64,000 bases of DNA from Bin87 sp965243255. Its GTDB lineage: Bacteria; Chloroflexota; Dehalococcoidia; Lucifugimonadales; UBA3495. A program made the position numbers and the translations under genes. Below are positions 57,138 through 64,000 of this stretch, in pieces; the stretch's first letter is position 1; each line of letters starts with the position of its first letter. The DNA lies in assembly GCA_965243255.1 (NCBI GenBank), contig CBDEUH010000004.1, positions 2,852,001-2,916,000 on the forward strand, in the 5' to 3' direction. Under the pieces are notes generated by a model, which was not told the origin of the DNA, searched no databases, and saw only the letters and a list, made by a program, of their open reading frames with translations.

Positions 57138-59794
57138 CAGATTGCATCGCCCTCCCCATCCAGCAGCGTCAGGCTATACCCCAGCGAACGCAGCGGCTCC
57201 TCCACCTGCTCCCGGTCGCCCACCACCAGCACGGCCAGACGCGACGGCGCCAGGTATTCCGCGCCCACTCGGTGCGTGTCGGCCAGGCTGACGCCCGCCA
57301 GCCGCTGCTCGAATGTGCGGAAGTAGTCGTCGGGCAGGCCGAACTGCGCCAATGTCACCAACTGGCCCAGCAGTTGGGCCGGACGCTCAAATCCCGCCGG
57401 ATAGCCCAGCCGCAGCCCGTTCTGCGCGTTTTCCAATTCTTCCCCGGTCAGGGGACGCTGGCCGCTGATGTCTGCAAACTCTTTCAGCGTCTCCACCACC
57501 GCCTCCCGCGTTACCGCCGTCTGCACGCTGCCGCCGGCCGACAGCATCGACGGCGCGTTGTACCACGAGATGCCGGAGTTGTAGCCGTAGGAATAGCCCT
57601 TGTCCTGCCGCAGGTTCTGGTTCAGCCGTGCCGAGAACTGCCCGCCGAAAGCGTAGTTCAGCACCGACAGCGCCATGTAATCAGGATGGCTGCGCGCCAC
57701 CACCGGCATCCCGGCGCGAATGACCGATTGCGCCGCTCCCGGCTTGTCAATCAAGTAGATGTGCGGCCCGTCCCCGCTGTTGGACGCCTCGCCAGCGTCG
57801 ATGCTGGCCGCCGCTTCCGCCGGCGCTTGCCAATCTCCGAAGAGCTCCTCGGCGGCGGCCATGGCATCGTCCAGTCCCACGTCGCCGGCCACCAGCAGGC
57901 CGAGGCGGTCGGGCCGCAGCGTCCGGCCGTGTTGCGCCGCCATGTCGGCCCGCTGCGCCGCCGCCACAGTGGCCTCATTGCCCAGGTTGGAGTGAGCGTA
58001 GGGAGAGTTAGCGCCGAAAACCAGCGCGCCAAAGTTCGAGTCGGCGAGAAAGCCGGCGTCGTCCCTGGCCCGGCGCAGGTCGGTCAGCCGTTCCCGGCGT
58101 ACCCGCTCCAGTTCATGCTCGGGGAAGTCGGCGTTGCGGGCCACGTCGGCAGCCAGACCCAGGGCGTGCTGCCAGTGTCGATTGAGCGTCTCCGCGGTCA
58201 GCAGCGTCGATTCCTTGCGGGCTTCGGTGGACAACCGCGACCCGATGTGCTCGAACGCGGCGGCGATTTCCTGGCTGCTGCGGGTGGACGTGCCCTCGTC
58301 CACCATCGCCGCCGTGAAGGACGACAGGCCGGGCAGTTCCGCCGGGTCGCCGATGGCGCCAGCGCGGGCCATCAGGGCGAAGGTCACCAGCGGCAGCCCC
58401 GGCTTGTTGGCGACTATCACCTCCATCCCGTTGTCCAGGCGACCCCGCTCGGGCTTGGGCGGAACGAAGGCCGGCGTCGGCCCGCCGGAGGGCTGCTTGG
58501 TCCGGTCGAGGGTTACGGTGGCTGTGCTCAACGACCGTTCGGGATTCACCTGCATTCGCACCTGCCCAGCGTCCATGATCTGTCGGTGCACCCGCAGCAC
58601 GTCCTCCCGCGTAACCTTGCGATAGCCGTCCATGGCGGTGTTCAGGCCGTCCGGGTCGCCGGTGAAGACGTTGAAGTAGTTGAGTGCGTCGGCCCGCCCG
58701 CCGAAGCCGCCGACCCGCGCCAGCATCCGGTAGTGCTGCATCTCGATGCGGTTGATGGCCCGCTCAAACTCTTCGTCCGTGGGCGGCTCCGTGGCGATGC
58801 TGGCCAGCACTTCTTCAGCCGCTTCTTCCACTTCTTCCAGGGTGTGCCCATCCGCCGGCGTCAGCTCCATGCGGAACTGGCCGGCGATTTCGGCGGCGTA
58901 GTAGCCAACCGACGCCGACTGCGCAATCTGCTTTTCGTACACCAGCGTGCGATACATCCGGCTGCTCTGCCCGTCGGACAGGATGGCCCGCAGGATGTCG
59001 CCGGCGTCGTCGTCCCCCGACAGGTTGGCCGGCGCCAGCCGCACCGAGTAGAGGCGAGGCAGCGTAACCCGGTCGGTCATCTCCAGGTCAACCCGGCCGG
59101 CCAGGGGTGAATCGGCCCGGCCGATGCGGCGAACCGCCGGGCCGGGCGGCAGGTCGGCGAAATACCGCTCGGCCAGTCCCAGCGCCGCGTCGGTGTCAAT
59201 GTCGCCGGCGATGGCCAGGCTGGCGTTGGACGGCGAATAGTACTGACGGAAAAAGTCCTTCACGTCGTCCAGGCTGGCCGCGTCCAGGTCTTCCTGCGAG
59301 CCGATGGTCATCCAGTGGTAGGGATGGGGCAGCGGGAACAGGGCCTGCTGGATGTGCCACTGGGCCATCCCGTAAGGACGGTTCTCGTAGCTCTGCCGGC
59401 GCTCGTTCTTTACCACGTCCCGCTCGGTGTCGAAGCCGTCCTGGTCCAGCGCGTCCAGCAGAAAGCCCATGCGGTCGGCCTCCAGCCACAGGGCCAGCTC
59501 CAGGTAGTTGGACGGCACGTCCTCCCAGTAGTTGGTGCGGTCGCCGGTGGTTGAGCCGTTGAGGGTCGCGCCAATCTTCTGCAACGGCTCAAAGTGGCTG
59601 GCCTTGTGGTGCCTGGTGCCGCGAAACATAATGTGCTCAAAGAGGTGAGCGAACCCGGTCCGCCCCAGCTCCTCGTCCTTGGATCCCACGTGATACCAGA
59701 CGTTGACCGCCGCCACCGGAATGGAACGGTCCTGGTGCAGGATCACGTCCAGTCCGTTGGGCAGGGTGTGTTTCTCAAAAGCAATGGCGGCCAT
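57134..59794 (-). CDS. M16-family zinc peptidase, two domains in one chain
   Basis: 886 aa, about twice one M16 unit, so the active and inactive halves are joined as in pitrilysin-type enzymes. The zinc motif HLFEH lies at residues 50-54 (inverted H-x-x-E-H) and the third ligand is in the ERDVVKNERRQSYE helix near residue 127. The inactive half repeats the fold (LDNGMEVIVANKPGLPLVTFALMARAGA, SSFTAAMVDEGTSTRSSQEIAAAFE). No signal peptide is seen. It degrades peptides or processes protein precursors. It has a divergent promoter region shared with VapB. Confidence 0.92.
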   Translation of the reverse strand: MAAIAFEKHTLPNGLDVILHQDRSIPVAAVNVWYHVGSKDEELGRTGFAHLFEHIMFRGTRHHKASHFEPLQKIGATLNGSTTGDRTNYWEDVPSNYLELALWLEADRMGFLLDALDQDGFDTERDVVKNERRQSYENRPYGMAQWHIQQALFPLPHPYHWMTIGSQEDLDAASLDDVKDFFRQYYSPSNASLAIAGDIDTDAALGLAERYFADLPPGPAVRRIGRADSPLAGRVDLEMTDRVTLPRLYSVRLAPANLSGDDDAGDILRAILSDGQSSRMYRTLVYEKQIAQSASVGYYAAEIAGQFRMELTPADGHTLEEVEEAAEEVLASIATEPPTDEEFERAINRIEMQHYRMLARVGGFGGRADALNYFNVFTGDPDGLNTAMDGYRKVTREDVLRVHRQIMDAGQVRMQVNPERSLSTATVTLDRTKQPSGGPTPAFVPPKPERGRLDNGMEVIVANKPGLPLVTFALMARAGAIGDPAELPGLSSFTAAMVDEGTSTRSSQEIAAAFEHIGSRLSTEARKESTLLTAETLNRHWQHALGLAADVARNADFPEHELERVRRERLTDLRRARDDAGFLADSNFGALVFGANSPYAHSNLGNEATVAAAQRADMAAQHGRTLRPDRLGLLVAGDVGLDDAMAAAEELFGDWQAPAEAAASIDAGEASNSGDGPHIYLIDKPGAAQSVIRAGMPVVARSHPDYMALSVLNYAFGGQFSARLNQNLRQDKGYSYGYNSGISWYNAPSMLSAGGSVQTAVTREAVVETLKEFADISGQRPLTGEELENAQNGLRLGYPAGFERPAQLLGQLVTLAQFGLPDDYFRTFEQRLAGVSLADTHRVGAEYLAPSRLAVLVVGDREQVEEPLRSLGYSLTLLDGEGDAIC

Positions 59795-59955
59795 AAGTCA
59801 ACGTCCTCAGAGTCGGAAACCGGATTCTACCCAGCCATTGTAGCATTGGATGGGCTGAATCAGAGGTTCCGAAAGTTTGACGCTGCTAGCATCGGTTGCT
59901 ATCATCAACCCAGTAATGCCGTTGGCACAAATGTAAGGATTAGGTTGGTTTTGTA

Positions 59956-60189
59956 ATGAACGAGTCCACCATAACCACCAAGGGACAGACCACATTGCCC
60001 AAGGCAGTGAGGGAAGCCTTATCACTGGCAGCAGGAGATCGGGTGCGGTACTTTATCCATGATGGCGAGGTCCGCATCCGAAAAGTGCGTACCATCCATG
60101 GGCTCTACGGCGCGTTGCCGTATGATGGGCCGCCAATTTCATTGGAAGAAATGCAGGAAGCCATCATTGCTGGCGCTACTCGCGAATGA
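59956..60189 (+). CDS. AbrB/MazE-type antitoxin (VapB-like)
   Basis: 77 aa. The swapped-hairpin DNA-binding domain is complete: NESTITTKGQTTLPKAVREALSLAAGDRVRYFIHDGEVRIRKV. The tail (PISLEEMQEAIIAGATRE) is the toxin-binding arm. The overlap ATGA with the next gene is the usual vapBC arrangement. The pair should autoregulate from a promoter in the 160-bp divergent region. Confidence 0.92.
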   Translation: MNESTITTKGQTTLPKAVREALSLAAGDRVRYFIHDGEVRIRKVRTIHGLYGALPYDGPPISLEEMQEAIIAGATRE

Positions 60190-60593
60190 TCGCGTTAGAT
60201 ACTAACGTGCTGGTGCGCTACCTGGTGCGGGACATTCCGGATCAAGCCGAGGCAGCTCAGGGCTTGCTGGAAGGGCTAACCCTGGAAGATCCCGGTTTCA
60301 TCGGTCGGGAAGTTACTATCGAAACAGTTTGGGTGCTGGAGCGGTCATACCGGTTCTCACGGGAACAAATCGCAGACATTATTGAGGAATTGACCGCAGT
60401 TCAAAGTTTGATCTTCGAGGCTAGAGACGAGGTAGCGCAAGCCGCTTCGCGTTTTCGACAAGGTGGTCCCGATTTTGCTGACCTCATGATCCTTGCCGCA
60501 GCGGGGCGCGTCGGGGCGTCGCCCCTTTACACATTTGACCAAGCTCTGGCACGCGTGGCCGGAACGGTTCTAATGAGTGCCCCCGAAACATGA
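60186..60593 (+). CDS. PIN-domain ribonuclease toxin (VapC-like)
   Basis: 135 aa. PIN acidic residues: Asp5 in MIALDTNVLVRYLVRD, Glu in EVTIETVWVLERSY, Asp in GGPDFADLMILAAA, and Asp in YTFDQALARVAG. Such toxins cut tRNA or rRNA with Mg2+. It starts inside the antitoxin stop and looks intact. Active-site residues are all kept. Confidence 0.92.
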   Translation: MIALDTNVLVRYLVRDIPDQAEAAQGLLEGLTLEDPGFIGREVTIETVWVLERSYRFSREQIADIIEELTAVQSLIFEARDEVAQAASRFRQGGPDFADLMILAAAGRVGASPLYTFDQALARVAGTVLMSAPET

Positions 60594-60615
60594 TCCAGGT
60601 TGGAGACTTGTCCTA

Positions 60616-60999
60616 TTGCTTTACGAAGTTGAAGTTGTCGCCGACGGCAACAGCCCCATGGACCTGAACCGGGTTTTTGACCTGCTGACTGACCCCCGGC
60701 CGGCGTTGCGCATCGTCGCGCCCGACCCCATGGGCAATGACGTGTGGTGCGACGTTACCGGCTGGGAGAACGGCGCCCCCTGTCCGGCCATGGCCGCCTT
60801 GTCCGAGGACTCCGGCGAGGGCGTCATCATGCTGATCTACGGCGGCGAAGACGGCATCCGGTTGAAGCCCGCCGATGCGCCGGCCGAGTGGGATGCTGCC
60901 GACGGCGCGCAGTGGGGTGAAGCCTGCCTCATGCTGGGCAGCGACGTTGAGATAGAATACGCGCCCGACGGGTGGGACTTCTCACAGCATCCCCACTGA
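60616..60999 (+). CDS. hypothetical protein
   Basis: About 127 aa. TTG at 60616 with GGAG ten bases upstream gives MLYEVEVVADGNSPMDLNRVFDLLTDPRPALRIVAP; a GTG at 60577 that overlaps the toxin gene is less likely. Acidic, cytoplasmic, with a WCDVTGWENGAPCPAMAALSED stretch. I do not recognise a family. Its end overlaps the convergent pentapeptide/TIR-like gene by 18 bp. Confidence 0.5.
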   Translation: MLYEVEVVADGNSPMDLNRVFDLLTDPRPALRIVAPDPMGNDVWCDVTGWENGAPCPAMAALSEDSGEGVIMLIYGGEDGIRLKPADAPAEWDAADGAQWGEACLMLGSDVEIEYAPDGWDFSQHPH

Positions 61000-62274
61000 T
61001 TCCGGCGCGTCGGGCCAGTTGTCCGACTGGGACACCGCCTGCCACTCGGCGGTCAGGATTTCCAGCACGCCGGGCACGTCCCGCCGGTAGCCGCCCTTGC
61101 CGTCCTTGCGGGGACGCAGCCGCGCCGAAGGGCCGTCGTGCAGCCTCTGATACAGTTCGTCGGTGTCGTTTTCCAGGCAGTCGTCCAGCGTTACCGCCGC
61201 CACGTGGACCCGCCGGGCCGCCGACTCGGCCTGCCGCTGCATGATCTCCTGGTAAAGACGCCAGCACGCCGGGCTTTCCAGCGCGTCCCGGGAGCACAGC
61301 AGCGCCACCCGGTCGTAGTTGCGGAAGCGGCTCATCGGCGGAAAAACCTGCGCGTTGTAAATCGTCTCCTCGTCATCGGCCAGCAGGCTCCAGCACTGCA
61401 CGCCCCGCTGCCGCAGCTCGCCCTCCAGCCAGGCGACCACTGCGTTGTCCATAACCGACCCGATCAGCAGGATCCTCCGGTGCGGGACCGGCGCGTCCGG
61501 CAGCTCCGCGCTCCCGTTCCGGGCCACAAAGTCGATGAAGTCGGGCGGCACCCCCGCCGATTGCAGAAAGACCTGGGATATGGACCCGCCGGAGCGCGCC
61601 AGGGTGTCGGCCCCCACGATGCTGGGCCCCTGGTGCCGGAGGGTTTCCAGCCCGATGGCCACGCTCAGGTCGCAGTCGGCGAAGAGGGTCATGTCCACCA
61701 CGCCGTCGTGCAGCAGCGTGCGGTCCAGGCGGGTGCGCACCAGCAACGTGCGTCGCAGGTCGCAGCGGGTCAGGTTGGCGATGTCCAGGCATGCGGCGTT
61801 GAGCCGCGCTCCGCTGAGGTTGGCGTCGGTGAGGTCGGCCATGGTCAGGTCGGCCTCGGTGAGGTCGGCGCCGGACAGGTTCGCCCCCACCAGGGTGGCA
61901 AACGCCAGGTCGCAGTTGGAGAGGTCGGCGCCCCGCAGGTCGGCGTTGTTGAGATTGCCGCCGCTCAGGTCGGAGCGGGTGAAAACCGCCCCCGACGCGT
62001 GGGAGTCCTCAAAGCTGGCCCGGTTCAGGTTGCAGCGTGTCAGGTACGCTTGCCGCAGCTGGGCTCCGTTGAAGACTCCCCGGCGCAGGTCAGCGGAAGT
62101 AAGGTCGATCTGGTCCAGGTTGTCGTGGGAGAGGTCAACGCCGGGCATCCGCACGCCGCTGAGGTACGCGCCCGACAGGTCCAGATGCGCCCGTTCCTGG
62201 AAGAAACGGGCCCGCCAGCGGGCGATGGCAAAGCTTCTCCCCTTGGCGACGGCGACGTGCTCAGGGTTGGCCAA
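60982..62274 (-). CDS. pentapeptide-repeat protein with C-terminal TIR-like domain
   Basis: 430 aa from TTG 62274, preceded by GGAGCGGAG; a longer frame would overlap the upstream LLM gene. Residues about 30-205 are roughly 30 pentapeptide repeats (A/D-L/N-L-S/T-x; for example ADLRGADLSNCDLAFATLVGANLSGADLTEADL), a right-handed beta-helix. Residues about 280-390 look like a degenerate TIR/SEFIR domain: HRRILLIGSVMDNAVVAWLEGELRQRGVQCW, then YDRVALLCSRDALESPACWRLYQEIMQRQ and RRVHVAAVTLDDC. In TIR NADases a Glu follows W/C by four; here it follows Trp by five, so catalysis is uncertain. Possibly a signalling or defence effector. Confidence 0.75.
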   Translation of the reverse strand: MANPEHVAVAKGRSFAIARWRARFFQERAHLDLSGAYLSGVRMPGVDLSHDNLDQIDLTSADLRRGVFNGAQLRQAYLTRCNLNRASFEDSHASGAVFTRSDLSGGNLNNADLRGADLSNCDLAFATLVGANLSGADLTEADLTMADLTDANLSGARLNAACLDIANLTRCDLRRTLLVRTRLDRTLLHDGVVDMTLFADCDLSVAIGLETLRHQGPSIVGADTLARSGGSISQVFLQSAGVPPDFIDFVARNGSAELPDAPVPHRRILLIGSVMDNAVVAWLEGELRQRGVQCWSLLADDEETIYNAQVFPPMSRFRNYDRVALLCSRDALESPACWRLYQEIMQRQAESAARRVHVAAVTLDDCLENDTDELYQRLHDGPSARLRPRKDGKGGYRRDVPGVLEILTAEWQAVSQSDNWPDAPESVGML

Positions 62275-62306
62275 GCCGCTGCTCCGCTCCGCGTGCTGCG
62301 ACGCGC

Positions 62307-63476
62307 CTAATTGTCCGCTGCGGTCAGCGCCGCCTCCCGCCCGGTGAAGGCCGGCATCACCTCCGACGAGAAGATGGACAGTTGCTCCTTGAACTCGCTC
62401 CAGGGCATACCCTCCGGCCATTGCAGCACGATGTCCTCCAGCCCGGGGTATTTCTCCTCGATGTCATGCAGGAAGGCGACGAAGTCGTCAGGATTGCCGC
62501 AGAACCAGGCCTTCTGGTCAACGCCGTCTTCGATGCGCGGCACCCGGGTGGGCGCGCCCGGAGTGCCCCAGGGCCGTCCCTCTTCGTCGGTGTAGCGCAC
62601 GAAGCCGAAGGGCGCGAACCACTTGTAGCGTTCGTCGTGGAAGGGGCGCACCCGCTCGATGGCCTCCTCCCGGCTGTCGGCGATGTAGAAGCCGAAGCCC
62701 AGGGCCATGTCGCCGCCCAGGGGCAGGTTCCGGCCGGCGGCAGTGGCCGCGCCGTGGTACTGGGTGATCATCTGCTCGGCGTACAGCTCTCCGGTGAGGG
62801 CCACCATGGCCTTGATGCCCTGCTCGGCGATGTAGTTCAGCGTGCGACCGCTGGCGATGGGCTGCCAGATTTCCACGGGCCGGTTGGTGGGCCGTGGCAC
62901 CATGGTGATTTCCTTGAGGTCGTAGCCGCGGTAGGGCACTTCCGGCGGAATGGTGTAGTACTTGCCCTGGTGATTCCAGGAGTCCTCGTTGAAGGCTTTG
63001 AGGATGACCTCCATCTGCTCCAGGAACAGCTCCCGGTTGGCGTCGTTGTCGATGACGGGGGATCCGAAGGTCTCCACCTCCCGGGAGTGGTAGCCCCGTC
63101 CCACGCCGAAAATCATGCGCCCGCCGGTGAGGATGTCGGCCATGGCAAAGTCCTCGGCGATGCGCAGGGGATGCCACATCGGGATGATGTTGAAAGCCTG
63201 GCCGAACTTCAGGTTCTTGGTCTGGCCGGCCAGGTGCACGCCCATCAGGATCAGGTTGGGGATGCACTCGTAGCCTTCGTGCTGGAAGTGGTGCTCGGCC
63301 ATCCACATGCAGTAGAAGCCCCGTTCGTCCATGTGCTGGGCCAGGGCCTGGGCGTGGTCGTAAGCCTGGGCCAGCTGCTCGTTGGTGTAGCGACGCTGGT
63401 CGGCTGGCGTGCCGTCCGAACCTACGTTGTCCAGGTCAATTTGCCCCACGTACAGAACCGAAAACCGCTTAATCAT
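62307..63476 (-). CDS. LLM-class flavin-dependent oxidoreductase
   Basis: 389 aa. IKRFSVLYVGQIDLDNVGSDGTPADQRRYTNEQLAQAYDHAQALAQHMDERGFYCMWMAEHHFQHEGYECIPNLIL is the luciferase-like N-terminus, followed by LKFGQAFNIIPMWHPLRIAEDFAMADILTGGRMIFGVGRGYHSREVETFG and the substrate-loop WNHQGKYYTIPPEVPYRGYDLKEITMVPRP. An intact FMN-type enzyme of unknown substrate. It is followed 32 bp on by the pentapeptide/TIR-like gene, so both may share a transcript. Confidence 0.88.
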   Translation of the reverse strand: MIKRFSVLYVGQIDLDNVGSDGTPADQRRYTNEQLAQAYDHAQALAQHMDERGFYCMWMAEHHFQHEGYECIPNLILMGVHLAGQTKNLKFGQAFNIIPMWHPLRIAEDFAMADILTGGRMIFGVGRGYHSREVETFGSPVIDNDANRELFLEQMEVILKAFNEDSWNHQGKYYTIPPEVPYRGYDLKEITMVPRPTNRPVEIWQPIASGRTLNYIAEQGIKAMVALTGELYAEQMITQYHGAATAAGRNLPLGGDMALGFGFYIADSREEAIERVRPFHDERYKWFAPFGFVRYTDEEGRPWGTPGAPTRVPRIEDGVDQKAWFCGNPDDFVAFLHDIEEKYPGLEDIVLQWPEGMPWSEFKEQLSIFSSEVMPAFTGREAALTAADN

Positions 63477-63536
63477 CCCGTCAATGCTCCGATGTTGGTT
63501 TGCCTCTAAAATTGCGCAGCATTATAGCACGGCGGG

Positions 63537-64000
63537 TTATGACGACGGTTCCGATTCCAGTGGCCCCCAGGTTACTCCGAACTCGGCTCTGGCCACCCGC
63601 TCGCCGGTCAGGGTTTCGGCGGTCTGGCCGACCAGCCAGACGCCCGGCGCGGCCAGGAGGTCGGGCTGCACCATGGGGATGTGGGCGGTTCCCGGCCAGT
63701 CGCCCCGCCGGTTCATCCAGGTGTCCACCCGTCCGGGCTCAAAGACGTTCACCGCGATATTGTGGGGCCGGACCTCCTCGGCCAGGCTGAAAAACATCCG
63801 CTCCAGCGCCGCCTTGCTCATGGAATAGCCGACCCGGCCCTCCCGGTAGCTGCGGGCCGCCCCGGAGGTAACACAGTAGATGGAGCCGCCCTCGCCCCGG
63901 GCGATCATGGACGGCAGCGCGTACTTGCACAGCAGCAGCGGGCCGCGCACGTTCACCGCCAGGCACTGGTCCAGCAGCTCAACGTCCAGGTCCACCACCG
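63537..64000 (-). CDS. SDR-family oxidoreductase, N-terminus beyond window edge
   Basis: The C-terminal 150 residues of a classical SDR: LAVNVRGPLLLCKYALPSMIARGEGGSIYCVTSGAARSYREGRVGYSMSKAALERMFFSLAEEVRPHNIAVNVFEPGRV. The catalytic Tyr-x3-Lys is intact (YSMSK) and Ser is in VTSGAA. The nucleotide-binding N-terminus is outside the window. Substrate unknown. Confidence 0.88.
   Translation of the reverse strand, partial: VVDLDVELLDQCLAVNVRGPLLLCKYALPSMIARGEGGSIYCVTSGAARSYREGRVGYSMSKAALERMFFSLAEEVRPHNIAVNVFEPGRVDTWMNRRGDWPGTAHIPMVQPDLLAAPGVWLVGQTAETLTGERVARAEFGVTWGPLESEPSS

Noticed and set aside
57116..59110. Long plus-strand open frame opposite the M16 peptidase
   Set aside because: Antisense shadow of a clear peptidase gene with intact zinc motif; His/Gln/Arg-rich and without family motifs.
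1..64000. CRISPR arrays, prophage or IS elements with intact transposases
   Set aside because: No regularly spaced direct repeats and no recognisable transposase or phage structural gene on either strand.

Overview
The window is about 64 kb of GC-rich bacterial chromosome, densely packed with genes on both strands. No 16S/23S rRNA or universal marker gene settles the taxonomy. The gene content points to a free-living or host-associated Chloroflexota bacterium of the SAR202/Dehalococcoidia type (inference): five CaiB/BaiF CoA-transferases, four luciferase-like (LLM) flavin enzymes, acyl-CoA dehydrogenases with a fused electron transfer flavoprotein, SDRs, MaoC and crotonase enzymes, a CitE-like lyase and an HpaB-type hydroxylase. 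Such families are expanded in lineages that degrade recalcitrant organic matter.

Layout. 1-7.5 kb: a truncated MFS exporter, a secreted protein of unknown function, an asparaginase homologue with altered active-site residues, a phosphoesterase, a small GatC/AtzG-like protein plus amidase, and a lipoprotein sugar dehydrogenase. 7.5-15.5 kb: tRNA-Lys, tRNA-Leu, a SulP transporter, a Rid-family protein, an LLM enzyme, a fused MNT-HEPN protein, an alpha/beta hydrolase, a decayed HTH gene, a PPOX-fold protein and a two-gene HEPN unit. 15.5-21.5 kb: a UGSC-type selenoprotein gene with an in-frame UGA and a perfect hairpin behind it, then an MFS transporter, crotonase, CoA-transferase and an atypical SDR. 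21.6-25.8 kb: RelBE-like module, HpaB hydroxylase, remnant of a DNA methyltransferase, and a coiled-coil/nuclease-like protein with a HEPN-like partner. 25.8-31.7 kb: a seven-gene minus-strand operon (CoA-transferase, small membrane protein, CoA-transferase, two small membrane proteins, MaoC dehydratase, CoA-transferase). 31.8-36.3 kb: 5'-nucleotidase-like lipoprotein, duplicated-domain protein, and a YtkA-like/CtaG pair. 36.4-44.3 kb: LLM enzyme plus two giant FtsX-type permeases of identical length. 44.3-56.3 kb: CitE-like lyase, second coiled-coil protein, CoA-transferase, GlcG-like protein, an acyl-CoA dehydrogenase/YHS/LLM operon, third coiled-coil protein, fused EtfBA and nicotinate phosphoribosyltransferase. 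56.4-64 kb: RNase PH, M16 peptidase, VapBC, pentapeptide-repeat/TIR-like protein, LLM enzyme and a truncated SDR.

How the genes fit together. The dominant theme is CoA-thioester catabolism: acids are activated by CoA transfer (CaiB), hydrated or dehydrated (MaoC, crotonase), oxidised by acyl-CoA dehydrogenases passing electrons to the fused ETF, and cleaved by a CitE-like lyase. Flavin monooxygenases would open recalcitrant substrates. Between these lie small toxin-antitoxin-like or defence-like units (MNT-HEPN, 97-aa/HEPN, RelBE, VapBC, coiled-coil/HEPN-like, TIR-like) and decayed genes. The strongest lead is the UGA-containing UGSC gene at 15575-17293, which conventional gene calling would split in two. 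The second is a family of three coiled-coil proteins with a shared nuclease-like C-terminus, two of which carry in-frame 21-bp repeats.
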